Assembly: GCA_001665255.1 (NCBI GenBank)
Contig: LZSH01000015.1
Span: forward strand, 1 to 42,803
Reading direction: 5' to 3'
DNA length: 42,803 nt
Origin: Mycobacteriaceae bacterium 1482268.1
GTDB lineage: Bacteria; Actinomycetota; Actinomycetes; Mycobacteriales; Mycobacteriaceae
Shown here: positions 16,653-24,414 of the stretch, piece after piece
How positions within the stretch are numbered: position 1 is the first letter of the stretch
Layout of the letters: every line of letters begins with the position of its first letter
The notes under the pieces: generated by a model
What the model was told of the DNA's origin: nothing
The model's database searches: none
The model's input: only the letters and a program-made list of their open reading frames with translations
Position numbers and translations under genes: made by a program

Positions 16653-16699
16653 GGCCAGTTATGACGCACTTTTCGTGAAAAGGCGGCCGATAACTGGCC
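16653..16699. repeat. Palindromic element B, copy 2
   Basis: This is the second copy of the 47-bp palindrome; here the perfect arms extend to 12 bp (GTGGCCAGTTAT 16651-16662; ATAACTGGCCAC 16690-16701). The core differs from copy 1 at three positions and its inner hairpin CTTTTC-GT-GAAAAG is perfect. It starts 14 bp beyond the NlpC/P60 stop codon (15 bp for the core element) on the minus strand, the same context as copy 1. Confidence 0.8.
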
Positions 16700-16714
16700 A
16701 CTGGACGAGCAAAG

Positions 16715-17770
16715 TCATCCAGTCGGCCGCCAGAAGCCCTGAAAGCCCTGACCCGCGTTGGTGGTTCGGATCGGCGACAATTGAACCGGATCGCCGGCCT
16801 CGATCATCTGACCATTGCCCACAACCATAGCGACGTGTCCATCCCACACCGCTAAATCGCCCGGCCGCAACGCGTTCTGAGCGACCGCTGCTCCGAGATC
16901 CTGCTCCTGGGCGAGCCGCGGAAGATCAAGACCCGCTTGGTGGTACGCCCATTGCGTCAGGCCGCTGCAGTCCAGGCCGACGCCGGGCGTGGTGCCTCCC
17001 CATGAGTACGGGACACCCAACTGCGTCAACGCATATCGAACAGCGTTGGCGGCCACGGCATTCGGCGCCATCGCGGTGCTTCCGTCGGGCAACGTGACAG
17101 CCACGCCGTCCCCGAACTGTTCAGGATCCGGCAGCGCAAGCCCGGTCAGCTCGGCGTCCGCGGGGGCCAGGCCGCCGAAGCCCGACGGCATAGCACCCAT
17201 ACCCGCAGGACCCGCACCCATACTCGCGGGCGCGGTGAACCCGGCCGGCGCCGTCGCCGGTGAAGCTGCCGGCGTGGGCGCCGCGATGCCCGCTGCGTGG
17301 CGATCGAGTTGCGCACGCAGGTCGTCGACAACGGCGACCGCCTCATTCAGCGACCGTCGCGCCTCCTCCCGCAACTCCTCCACCGCGCCGGGTTCGTCGA
17401 TCCGTGCCTCAATGGCGGCCGCTCGTTCCTCGAAGCGGTCGATGATGTCGCGCAGCCGCGACCGTGCCCAGCCCACGGCGTCGGCGGCGCCAGCTGTACC
17501 GGCCCTCAGGTCGTCGATACGCATCGCCAACTTATCGGCCGCGTCGGCCGCCGCCGACACGAATTCGGCCGCGCCGTCGGCGCCTGCGCCCGTCCACCCG
17601 TCGGCGGCCCGTCCCCAACCCGTCCGCGCGGCCGCCGAGACGTCGGCCAGCAGATCTCGCACCTCGGCGAGCGAGGTGGCCGGATCCCCCTCGTCCGACC
17701 ACCCCGGCCCAACCTGCGCCGCGACCTCGCGAATGGGCGCCGTCAGTGCGGCGATCAACCCGCTCAGCAT
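16715..17770 (-). CDS. NlpC/P60 (C40) cell-wall hydrolase, likely type VII-associated
   Basis: This 351-residue protein is a predicted peptidoglycan endopeptidase. Residues ~1-160 are alpha-helical (GWTGAGADGAAEFVSAAADAAD, with a WxG-like element), resembling type VII secretion proteins, followed by a Pro/Ala/Gly/Met linker (~163-205). The catalytic NlpC/P60 domain (~237-351) carries GLDCSGLTQWAYHQAG (C268) and DGHVAMVVGNG (H312), with a third polar residue near E324. There is no Sec signal. It starts 2 nt after the EspC-like gene, so a shared type VII route is likely. The pair resembles M. tuberculosis Rv0024/Rv0025 in layout, from memory. Confidence 0.88.
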   Translation of the reverse strand: MLSGLIAALTAPIREVAAQVGPGWSDEGDPATSLAEVRDLLADVSAAARTGWGRAADGWTGAGADGAAEFVSAAADAADKLAMRIDDLRAGTAGAADAVGWARSRLRDIIDRFEERAAAIEARIDEPGAVEELREEARRSLNEAVAVVDDLRAQLDRHAAGIAAPTPAASPATAPAGFTAPASMGAGPAGMGAMPSGFGGLAPADAELTGLALPDPEQFGDGVAVTLPDGSTAMAPNAVAANAVRYALTQLGVPYSWGGTTPGVGLDCSGLTQWAYHQAGLDLPRLAQEQDLGAAVAQNALRPGDLAVWDGHVAMVVGNGQMIEAGDPVQLSPIRTTNAGQGFQGFWRPTG

Positions 17771-17772
17771 GG

Positions 17773-18060
17773 TTAGAGCAGGCGGCTGCCGCGTCGGTCA
17801 GCGGCGGCGTACGCGTCGGCCATCACGCCCGAAATCGGACGTGCCGACGCGAGATCCTCACTGAGTGCGATGACCGCCCGTGCTTCCACCACGACGGCTT
17901 CGGCGAGAGCCGCGAGAAACCCGGCCCCCACGGGACCGAAGGCGGTGGTCGCGCCCGGACCCGGCAGGGACTTCAAAGCTGCTGCGGCGGCTGACAGGTC
18001 GTCGGCCTGGTTCGAGCAGTCCGTGCCGAGCGTTCGAATGACATTTGTGTCGACGAGCAT
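17773..18060 (-). CDS. EspC-family type VII secretion substrate
   Basis: This 95-residue helical protein begins LVDTNVIRTLGTDCSNQADD, matching the ESX secretion-associated EspC-type family (DUF2580). The C-terminus has YAAAD (Y84-D88), which fits the YxxxD/E general type VII export signal, after a long hydrophobic-polar helix pair. It should dimerise as a helical hairpin, perhaps with the helical N-domain of the following NlpC/P60 protein. No ESX machinery genes are in the window, so the core apparatus must be elsewhere. Confidence 0.75.
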   Translation of the reverse strand: MLVDTNVIRTLGTDCSNQADDLSAAAAALKSLPGPGATTAFGPVGAGFLAALAEAVVVEARAVIALSEDLASARPISGVMADAYAAADRRGSRLL

Positions 18061-18114
18061 GGCGATACGACGATCACGTCCGCCGGACGGTTCCCTGAAG
18101 TCGGATGTGGCCCG

Positions 18115-18443
18115 TCAGCGGGCCTGGTCGCGAAGGACGCGGGGCCGCGCACCGGTGTACGACTGGCCGGCCAGCACTTCGCTCAGTGTCACCGGCCGCG
18201 CGGCATCGAAAGTGAGGTAGACGGCGTCGACAGCGAGCTCGCGCTGGCGGGCGAGGCTGCCAAGTGTCACATTCCCGCGTGCGTACCGGCAGATGAGATC
18301 TTCGGTTTTCAGATCGTCGCGGCTGTAGATAAGGCCGTCGCCGTCGACGCGAACTCCCAGAATTCCAAATGGGTGTCGACGTCATCACTGGCACAAACCG
18401 AGCTTCGATCGAGCGCCACCCGGAAGCGTTCGACCTCAACCAC
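18115..18443 (-). pseudogene. Frameshifted small gene upstream of the EspC-like gene
   Basis: Two well-formed coding pieces lie in different frames. Piece one starts at GTG 18443, has a purine-rich ribosome site (GGAAAGGGG) and reads VEVERFRVALDRSSVC..., with high-GC third positions, before running into low-quality sequence and a stop at 18309. Piece two is open from 18381 to a TGA at 18115-18117; it reads VDGDGLIYSRDDLKTEDLIC and ends LRDQAR, and has no start codon of its own near its beginning. One missing base around 18345-18381 would join them into a ~109-residue protein. It could be a real mutation, a sequencing error, or a -1 programmed shift. The family is not recognised. Confidence 0.5.
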
Positions 18444-18503
18444 AGGCCCACCCCTTTCCTGCATCGGTTCACCGCGAAGGCTACCCAGAGCGCACATGAC
18501 GAT

Positions 18504-18509
18504 TAAGGT
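18504..18509 (+). promoter_or_regulatory. Candidate leaderless -10 box of upp
   Basis: TAAGGT, 6 nt and then the upp ATG at 18516; no Shine-Dalgarno. It fits TANNNT leaderless geometry. Confidence 0.5.
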
Positions 18510-18515
18510 CGGCGC

Positions 18516-19139
18516 ATGGACGTCCGCGTCGTCGACCATCCTCTGGCCGCCGCGCGGCTGGCCACTCTGCGCGACGAGCGCACGAACAACGCCACGTTTC
18601 GTGGCGCGCTACGCGATCTCACGCTCATGCTCGTCTATGAGGCGACCCGTGAGGCTGCCACCGAAGACGTTCCGGTGCGCACACCTCTGGCCGACACCAC
18701 CGGAAAGCGATTGGTGAACCCGCCGCTGCTGGTTCCCGTGCTCCGTGCCGGACTCGGCATGGTTGACCAGGCGCACGCCCTGATTCCCGAAGCGCATGTC
18801 GGATTCGTCGGCGTCGCCCGCGACGAAGAGACTCATCAACCCAAGCAGTATCTCGAGTCGTTACCGGACGATCTGAGCGCCCAGCCGGTGTTCATCCTCG
18901 ACCCGATGCTGGCAACCGGCGGCTCGATGGCGCACACCATCAAACTGCTGCAGGACCGGAATGCCAGCGACATCACCGCGATCTGCGTAGTCGTCGCGCC
19001 GGAGGGCATCGCCGCGATTGAGAGGGTGGCTCCCGACCTCAAACTCTTCACCGCCACCATCGACGAGCGACTCAACGAAATCGCTTACATCGTCCCCGGA
19101 TTGGGCGACGCCGGCGACCGGCAGTTCGGGCCGCGCTAG
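18516..19139 (+). CDS. upp: Uracil phosphoribosyltransferase
   Basis: This 207-residue enzyme makes UMP from uracil and PRPP in pyrimidine salvage. The motifs are [35 protein letters not shown], the PRPP loop [13 protein letters not shown], and the C-terminal uracil-binding [14 protein letters not shown]. Length is typical. Its TAG overlaps the TAG of convergent pmmB in the palindrome CTAG (19136-19139), a 4-nt overlap of the two coding regions. It recycles the uracil released by deoA-type phosphorolysis after cdd. Confidence 0.97.
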   Translation: MDVRVVDHPLAAARLATLRDERTNNATFRGALRDLTLMLVYEATREAATEDVPVRTPLADTTGKRLVNPPLLVPVLRAGLGMVDQAHALIPEAHVGFVGVARDEETHQPKQYLESLPDDLSAQPVFILDPMLATGGSMAHTIKLLQDRNASDITAICVVVAPEGIAAIERVAPDLKLFTATIDERLNEIAYIVPGLGDAGDRQFGPR

Positions 19140-20782
19140 AACGTCCCTGCGAGTTCGGCGAGTTCCGCGGCGAGACGCCGCGACTCGGTGCGAACCGCTG
19201 TCACGTCCCCGTCGGCGCAAGCTCGTCGAACCTCGATGTAAGACTTGACTTTCGGCTCCGTGCCCGACGGTCGCACCGCCACCCGCACCGCGGTGTCCCC
19301 GTCACCACCCTCGAGAATCACCGCGTCGGTTCGCTGTTCATACGGATGCACCGCTGCCAGATCGGTAACGGTCACATCGAAACCGCGCAGCTTCGTCGGC
19401 GGCTTCGACCGAAGGCGAGTCATCAGCTTCGCCGCCTCGTCGGCGCCGGACACCGGCCGTGAGACGGCAGTCGTCGCGTGCACGCCGTGCAGCCGTGCCA
19501 GGTCGTCGAGGGCGTCGAGCACCGTGCGTCCCCGCTCGCGCAGCGCGACGACCAGGTCGCAGAACAACAGGGCGGCACTGATGCCGTCCTTGTCGCGAAC
19601 CGCGGAGGGGTCGACGCAATAGCCGATCGCCTCCTCGTAGGCGTAGACCAGCGTGCAGTCCGGCAGATCGGCATCTGCGCGCGACAGCCATTTGAAACCG
19701 GTCGGGGTTTCGACGTGGCGCGCGCCGTGCGCGGCGGCAATGCGGGACAGCATCCGCGACGACACCACCGAGCTGGCCACCACGACGTGTTCGCTGACCT
19801 CACCCGGATCAATCTGAGAAAGGATGTAATCGCCTAATAGACAACCGGTTTCGTCTCCAGTGAGCATGCGCCATCCCTCGGGCGTCGGTATTCCGACAGC
19901 ACAGCGGTCCGCGTCGGGATCCAGCGCGATCGCAACGTCGGCGTCGGTGTCGGCGGCGAGTATGCGCTTGACGCGCTCGTGCGGGCCGGCTTCTCCGACG
20001 TCAGCGTCGTGGAGAGCCAGTTCGCGCCCGATCCCGACTTCCCCACCGTGCCATTCCCCAACCCCGAGGAACCCGGCGCCGCCGATGAACTGTTGAAGCT
20101 CGCCGCCGACGCCGTGCATAGCGGTGAAGGCAATTCGCACCGAGCCGTGGGTGCGACGCACGCGCGACGCGCGATCGACGTAGCGCTGGATCAGGTCCAT
20201 CCCCGATGTCTTCACCGCCGCCCTCGCGATCTGGTCGGCGTGGGGCGCCTTCGCGATCATCGCCTCGATTTCTCGATCGGCGGGCGGGATGATCTGAACC
20301 CCGCTGTCGAAGTACACCTTGTACCCGTTGTCCGACGGCGGGTTGTGGGAAGCGGTGATCTGAATGCCTGCGCTGGCGCCGAGGTGGCGGGCGCCGAACG
20401 CCACCACCGGTGTTGGCACAGCCGCCAACAACAGCGTCACCATGAAGCCTTCGGCGGCAAGGACTTCAGCGGCTGCGAGCGCGAACTCTTTGGAGCGGTG
20501 CCTGGCGTCCCCGCCCACGACCACCCGGGACCCGGCGTGGTCGCGTTGCTTGAGTACCTGCGCTACGGCCCAGGTCGTGCGCAGAACGACAGCGAGGTTC
20601 ATTCCATCGGGCCCGCCACGCATCGGACCCCGCAGCCCGGAGGTGCCGAAGGTCAGCGGATGGGCGAACCGTTCCTCGAGCTCGTCGTCGCTGCACGCCT
20701 CCAACTCGGCCTTGGTTACCGCATCGGGATCGTGCTCGATCCACTCACGAGCTGTCGTAGCGAGTGAGGGCCCCCTCGTCAT
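19136..20782 (-). CDS. pmmB: PmmB-type phosphohexomutase carrying an internal 138-bp inversion
   Basis: This 548-residue alpha-phosphohexomutase family protein is annotated phosphomannomutase in M. tuberculosis. Its place among nucleoside-salvage genes and its TAMHGVGG signature suggest (inference) phosphopentomutase activity. Seen: GTSGLRG (46-52), the phosphoserine loop TASHNP (S145), AMHGVGGE (221-228), the metal loop DPDADR (288-293), and GTEPK near the C-terminus. Residues 229-274 do not match the family because bases 19961-20098 are inverted. On the opposite strand this stretch encodes the missing residues, including [19 protein letters not shown]. The frame stays open, so the protein is full length but probably inactive as sequenced. 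The ATG at 20782 overlaps the MarR gene stop (ATGA). Confidence 0.93.
   Translation of the reverse strand: MTRGPSLATTAREWIEHDPDAVTKAELEACSDDELEERFAHPLTFGTSGLRGPMRGGPDGMNLAVVLRTTWAVAQVLKQRDHAGSRVVVGGDARHRSKEFALAAAEVLAAEGFMVTLLLAAVPTPVVAFGARHLGASAGIQITASHNPPSDNGYKVYFDSGVQIIPPADREIEAMIAKAPHADQIARAAVKTSGMDLIQRYVDRASRVRRTHGSVRIAFTAMHGVGGELQQFIGGAGFLGVGEWHGGEVGIGRELALHDADVGEAGPHERVKRILAADTDADVAIALDPDADRCAVGIPTPEGWRMLTGDETGCLLGDYILSQIDPGEVSEHVVVASSVVSSRMLSRIAAAHGARHVETPTGFKWLSRADADLPDCTLVYAYEEAIGYCVDPSAVRDKDGISAALLFCDLVVALRERGRTVLDALDDLARLHGVHATTAVSRPVSGADEAAKLMTRLRSKPPTKLRGFDVTVTDLAAVHPYEQRTDAVILEGGDGDTAVRVAVRPSGTEPKVKSYIEVRRACADGDVTAVRTESRRLAAELAELAGTF
19945..19960 (+). repeat. Left arm of the pmmB inversion repeat
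   Basis: This 16-bp arm is the inverse of 20099-20114 with one mismatch (T at 19948). In the gene it encodes part of LAADT, just before the metal-binding loop. Confidence 0.85.
20099..20114 (-). repeat. Right arm of the pmmB inversion repeat
   Basis: This arm encodes GVGGE of the MHGVGGE motif. The inversion break must lie within the 12-bp perfect core shared with the left arm; the exact point cannot be told because the arms are identical there. Confidence 0.85.
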
Positions 20783-21237
20783 GGGGTCAGTGTGCCCACT
20801 TTGCCCTCGGCATAAGCCAACTTGCGTAGCACCGGTGCGACCAACATCAGCAAGTCGAATTCGAGCTCGGTGAGGTTGTGGCGCATCGTGGCGTTGAGCC
20901 ACGCGTCGCGCTCAGCGCGATCCTCGTCAAGCAGCGCCACACCCGTCGGGGTGATCTCGATCAACTGGCGACGTCGATCGTCATCGTCGGGACGCCGCGA
21001 CACCAGACCGCGGTTCACCAGTTCGTTGATGCTGTCGGTCAGCGACTGCACGCGCACGTGCAGTCGCGCGCCCAGCTCGGCGGGCGTGCTGATGCCGGTT
21101 CGGCTGACCTCGCCCAGAACCTCCAGCTGAGACAGCGTCAGGCCGTGGTCGGGTCGGTGCCGGCGCATCTGCCGGGTCACCGCCATCATCGACTCCCGCA
21201 GGTCAGTTGCCGCTGATGCGGCCCGCGCGTCGGTCAT
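20779..21237 (-). CDS. MarR-family transcriptional regulator
   Basis: This 152-residue winged-helix regulator carries a LTLSQLEVLGEVSRTG helix, the recognition region TPAELGARLHVRVQSLTDSINELVNRGLV, and the wing SRRPDDDDRRRQLIEITPTG. The ATG at 21237 is chosen (TTG 21243 is possible). Its TGA overlaps the pmmB ATG, so regulator and mutase are translationally coupled. It diverges from the AbrB-type membrane gene across 86 bp holding an imperfect palindrome over its own -10 box. Autorepression and control of the divergent gene are likely. The ligand is unknown. Confidence 0.9.
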   Translation of the reverse strand: MTDARAASAATDLRESMMAVTRQMRRHRPDHGLTLSQLEVLGEVSRTGISTPAELGARLHVRVQSLTDSINELVNRGLVSRRPDDDDRRRQLIEITPTGVALLDEDRAERDAWLNATMRHNLTELEFDLLMLVAPVLRKLAYAEGKVGTLTP

Positions 21238-21240
21238 AAC

Positions 21241-21323
21241 CAAGTTATACCTTGCAAATTCTCGATAGTCACGGGCAAAATGCCACGTTGCAAGCGACTA
21301 GTATTAAGGGCATACTTGGCATA
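21241..21323. promoter_or_regulatory. Divergent promoter/operator region, MarR gene and AbrB-type gene
   Basis: AAGTTATACCTT (21242-21253) is a near-palindrome (10 of 12 positions symmetric) overlapping the MarR -10 box (TATAAC on the minus strand, 6-7 nt before ATG). A related element ATACTTGGCATA (21312-21323) overlaps the plus-strand -10 (CATACT, 21311-21316), 7 nt before the GTG at 21324. Compared with ATACCTTGCAAA (21247-21258), the two share 9 of 12 positions. Both genes look leaderless. Confidence 0.45.
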
Positions 21324-22451
21324 GTGACGAGGGAGCGACTGAGGCAGACGGCCAAGTGGGCGATCCTCGTCGTTACCACCATCGCCCTGACCGTCCCACT
21401 GACGACGCTCGGCGTGCCGTCTGCTGCCCTGTTCGCCGCGCTGGTCGTCGGCATCGCATTGGCGCTTCCGGCTCTGGCTCCGACCCGTATACCCCGTCGC
21501 GCGGGCATTGCCGCTCAGGGTGTACTCGGCGTCTACATCGGCACCATGGTGCACAGTGACGCGGTCAGCGCGCTGGGACCCGACTGGCCGATCGTGATCG
21601 CGGTCGCCGTCGCCACGCTGGCGCTCAGCATCCTCGCGGGCGCGCTGCTCGGGCTCCACCGCGACGTCAGTCCACTCACCGGATCGCTGGCGCTGGTTGC
21701 CGGCGGGGCTTCGGGATTGGTCGCGATCGCCCGCGAGCTCGGCGGTGATGATCGCGTTGTCGCCGTCGTCCAATACCTGCGGGTCGCGCTGGTCACCGCA
21801 TCGATGCCCGTCGTCGTCACCCTGATCTATCATGCGGACAGAACCCACCATGCGGCGGCGACTGAAAACGGGTCGGCGCCTTGGTATCTCAGCGTGGTGC
21901 TGATGGCCGTGCTCATCGTTGCCGGCGCCACCGCCGGTCGGTTGGTCCGCATGCCCGGCGCTGGGCTGCTCGGTCCGCTCGCGTTGACTGTGGCGCTGGA
22001 GCTCGGCGGGCTGTCCTTCGGCCTCTCGGTGCCCAACGTGCTAGTTCAAATCGGCTACATGGTGATCGGCTGGCAGGCCGGCGTCGTCTTCACCCGTGAA
22101 TCGCTGCGCGCTGTCGGTCGGCTGCTGCCCGCCGCGATCGCACTGATCGTCCTGCTCGGCATCGCCACCGCAGGGTTCGGCGTGCTGCTGGCCCACATCG
22201 CAGGCAAAACACCGATCGAGGGCTACCTGGCCACGAGCCCCGGCGGCGTGTACGCCGTGCTCGCGATCGCGGTGGAGACCGGATCGGGAGTCACGTTCAT
22301 CATCGCCGCGCAGGTATTCCGGGTGCTGCTCATGCTCTTCACCGCCCCGTTGCTGGCGCGCACAGTGATCAAGCTGACCGAGCGGCACGCGCGCCGTCAG
22401 AGCCTCGAGATCACCGAAGCCAGCAGGGAACCGGTCCGCGCCGCTGACTGA
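21324..22451 (+). CDS. AbrB-duplication family membrane protein
   Basis: This 375-residue, ~10-helix membrane protein has two similar halves with [28 protein letters not shown] in the first and [30 protein letters not shown] in the second. These are the paired signatures of the AbrB-duplication (PF05145) family. Despite the common label 'AbrB transcriptional regulator' this is an integral membrane protein and probably a transporter. The GTG at 21324 is supported by a leaderless -10. The 3' end overlaps the convergent nucleoside phosphorylase gene by 55 bp. Confidence 0.85.
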   Translation: MTRERLRQTAKWAILVVTTIALTVPLTTLGVPSAALFAALVVGIALALPALAPTRIPRRAGIAAQGVLGVYIGTMVHSDAVSALGPDWPIVIAVAVATLALSILAGALLGLHRDVSPLTGSLALVAGGASGLVAIARELGGDDRVVAVVQYLRVALVTASMPVVVTLIYHADRTHHAAATENGSAPWYLSVVLMAVLIVAGATAGRLVRMPGAGLLGPLALTVALELGGLSFGLSVPNVLVQIGYMVIGWQAGVVFTRESLRAVGRLLPAAIALIVLLGIATAGFGVLLAHIAGKTPIEGYLATSPGGVYAVLAIAVETGSGVTFIIAAQVFRVLLMLFTAPLLARTVIKLTERHARRQSLEITEASREPVRAAD

Positions 22452-23191
22452 ACGCCGGCGGCCAGCACCTCTTCATGGTCCAGCGGCTGGCCCGTGATCC
22501 CGGCCGCGGCATTCGTCACCAGCGACACCGCGAGCACTGCGGCACCCGACGCGCGTGCGGCGATGGTCTCGTGCACGGTCGACATGCCGACCAGATCCGC
22601 CCCCAGCGCGCGCAACATCCTGATCTCTGCCGGCGTCTCGTACTGCGGGCCCGGCACACAGGCGTAGACGCCTTCAGCGAGGTCGGGGTTGACCTCGCGC
22701 GCCAGCGACCGCAGCCGCGGCGAGTAGGCGTCGACAAGGTCGACGAATTGCGGGCCGACGAGTGGCGATCTTCCCGTCAGGTTGAGGTGGTCGCTGATCA
22801 ACACGGGTTGGCCTACCGTGAAATCCGGCTTGAGGCTGCCCGCGGCATTGGTCAGCACGACCGTCCGAACTCCGGCCGAGCACGCCGCCCACACGGGATG
22901 CACGACGTGGCGCAGGTCGTGGCCCTCGTAGGGGTGGACTCGGCCGACGAACACCAGAACCCGGTGGTCGCCGGCGCGCACGGAGATGACGTCGCCGCCG
23001 TGTCCCTCCGCAGTCGGGGGAGTGAAGCCGGGGAGTTCGCTGACCGGAATGACGGCCGTCGGCGCGCCCAACTCCGCGGCCGCGGGCGCCCATCCGGAAC
23101 CGAGAATCACCGCGACGTCATGGGTGTCGACGCCGGTCCGCTCGCGGATGGCGGCTGCGGCCTGCCGGGCTACCGCATCCGGATCGGTCAC
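22397..23191 (-). CDS. punA: Purine nucleoside phosphorylase
   Basis: This 264-residue trimeric-type PNP cleaves (deoxy)inosine and (deoxy)guanosine with phosphate to base plus pentose-1-phosphate; the M. tuberculosis ortholog is called deoD or punA. Visible: [14 protein letters not shown] (phosphate site), [24 protein letters not shown], the active-site [18 protein letters not shown] with [12 protein letters not shown], and SLVTNAAAG. The start is GTG 23191. It follows add in the salvage route by using inosine. The convergent overlap with the membrane-protein gene covers the last ~17 codons. Confidence 0.95.
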   Translation of the reverse strand: MTDPDAVARQAAAAIRERTGVDTHDVAVILGSGWAPAAAELGAPTAVIPVSELPGFTPPTAEGHGGDVISVRAGDHRVLVFVGRVHPYEGHDLRHVVHPVWAACSAGVRTVVLTNAAGSLKPDFTVGQPVLISDHLNLTGRSPLVGPQFVDLVDAYSPRLRSLAREVNPDLAEGVYACVPGPQYETPAEIRMLRALGADLVGMSTVHETIAARASGAAVLAVSLVTNAAAGITGQPLDHEEVLAAGVQSAARTGSLLASVISRL

Positions 23192-23217
23192 AGTTTTAGC
23201 AGCTTAGCCGTCAGTGA

Positions 23218-23223
23218 GATACT
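23218..23223 (+). promoter_or_regulatory. Candidate leaderless -10 box of the amiB1-amiA1 pair
   Basis: GATACT lies 6 nt before the ATG at 23230; it differs from TANNNT at the first base. No Shine-Dalgarno is present. Confidence 0.35.
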
Positions 23224-23229
23224 GCCTAG

Positions 23230-24414
23230 ATGCCCACCGCCACCGCCGCCGTCAGCGTCGAAGACGCGGTCAACCGGCACCGTGGCGACCTGATCGAGCT
23301 GTCACATTCCATCCACTCCGAGCCGGAGCTGGCCTTCGGCGAGTTCAAGAGCTGCGCCAAGGCTCAGACGTTGGCTGCCGAGCGCGGCTTCGAGATCACC
23401 GCTGCGGCCGGCGGGCTGGACACCGCGTTTCGCGCGCAGTTCGGCAGCGGTCCGCTGGTGATCGGCGTCTGCGCCGAATACGACGCGCTGCCCGGGATCG
23501 GACACGCCTGCGGCCACAACATCATCGCGGCCTCGGCGGTCGGCGCCGCGTTGGCGCTGGCCGACGTAGCCGACGACCTCGGGCTGACGGTAGTGCTTCT
23601 CGGCACGCCCGCCGAGGAGGCAGGCGGCGGCAAGGTGTTGATGCTCGAGGCGGGCGTCTTCGACGACATCGTCGCGACGGTGATGGTGCATCCGGGGCCA
23701 CTTGATATCGCGCGGGCACGCTCGCTGGCACTGTCTCAGGTCGAGGTCACCTACCGCGGCCGCGAGGCTCATGCCGCCGTCGCACCCTATCTCGGCATCA
23801 ACGCGGCCGACGCAATCACGGTGGCGCAGACGGCGATTGGACTGTTGCGCCAGCAGTTCGTGCCGGGTCAGATGGCGCACGGCATCGTCACCGACGGCGG
23901 GCAGGCCACCAACGTCATCCCCGCCCACACCGTCATGCGCTACACGATGCGCGCGACCGATGGCGCGTCGCTGCGTCACCTCGAAGACCGGATGGCCGAC
24001 TGTTTCCTTGCCGGCGCCGTCGCGACGGGCTGCGACTACGAGATCGAGGCAACCGAACCGCCGTATGCCGAACTGGCGCCGGACATTTGGCTCGCCGAGG
24101 TGTTCCGCGCCGAGATGATCCGCCTGGGCCGCGAACCGATCGCCGAACAGTTCGAGGCCGCGGTGCCGCTGGGTAGTACCGACATGGGCAACGTCACGCA
24201 GGTGATGCCGGGCATTCATCCCATCATCGGAATCGACGCCGGAGGAGCATCGGTGCATCAGCCCGGCTTCGCGACGGCGGCGGCAAGCGCGAGCGGCGAC
24301 AAGGCTGTCGTCGAGGGCGCAATCATGTTGGCGCGCACCGTGGTTGCCCTTGCCGAGACGCCGGCCGAGCGCGACCGGGTGCTCACCTCGCACGCTGAGC
24401 GGGTGGCGTCATGA
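23230..24414 (+). CDS. amiB1: M20-family amidohydrolase AmiB1-like
   Basis: This 394-residue metallo-amidohydrolase of the M20/PF01546 group hydrolyses N-acyl amino acid or peptide amides; the exact substrate is unknown. Features: HSIHSEPELAFGEFKS, AEYDALPGIGHACGHN (metal-binding His and Asp), GTPAEEAGGGKVLML (catalytic and metal glutamates), the dimerisation domain with GREAHAAVAPYLGINAADA, and the final GGASVHQPGF (metal histidine). The stop overlaps the amiA1 ATG (ATGA). The synteny with M. tuberculosis amiB1-amiA1 is conserved. Confidence 0.93.
   Translation: MPTATAAVSVEDAVNRHRGDLIELSHSIHSEPELAFGEFKSCAKAQTLAAERGFEITAAAGGLDTAFRAQFGSGPLVIGVCAEYDALPGIGHACGHNIIAASAVGAALALADVADDLGLTVVLLGTPAEEAGGGKVLMLEAGVFDDIVATVMVHPGPLDIARARSLALSQVEVTYRGREAHAAVAPYLGINAADAITVAQTAIGLLRQQFVPGQMAHGIVTDGGQATNVIPAHTVMRYTMRATDGASLRHLEDRMADCFLAGAVATGCDYEIEATEPPYAELAPDIWLAEVFRAEMIRLGREPIAEQFEAAVPLGSTDMGNVTQVMPGIHPIIGIDAGGASVHQPGFATAAASASGDKAVVEGAIMLARTVVALAETPAERDRVLTSHAERVAS

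Larger units (their letters stand above)
19945..20114. other. Inverted segment within pmmB, flanked by inverted repeats
   Basis: Arms CGGTGTCGGCGGCGAG (19945-19960) and CTCGCCGCCGACGCCG (20099-20114) are inverted copies with one mismatch; the innermost 12 bp match perfectly. The 138 bp between them encode, on the plus strand, [19 protein letters not shown]..., then ...[14 protein letters not shown], exactly what belongs in PmmB between HGVGGE and [19 protein letters not shown]. Flipping restores the family sequence without gain or loss of bases. By hand count G/C occurs at 39 of 46 third positions in the restored frame and 34 of 46 in the present one. No recombinase gene is seen nearby. Confidence 0.93.

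Noticed and set aside
19945-20114. A dedicated site-specific recombinase system for the pmmB inversion
   Set aside because: No invertase or recombinase gene is in the window and the repeats are short and lie in coding sequence, so a dedicated switch is not claimed, only the inversion itself.
19979-20767. Plus-strand open frame of 262 codons antisense to pmmB
   Set aside because: Only its first ~40 residues are meaningful, and they are pmmB sequence from the inverted segment; the rest is an antisense shadow. It is not a separate gene.
21324-22451. DNA-binding AbrB transcription factor
   Set aside because: The family name is misleading; the protein is a multi-helix membrane protein with no DNA-binding domain.
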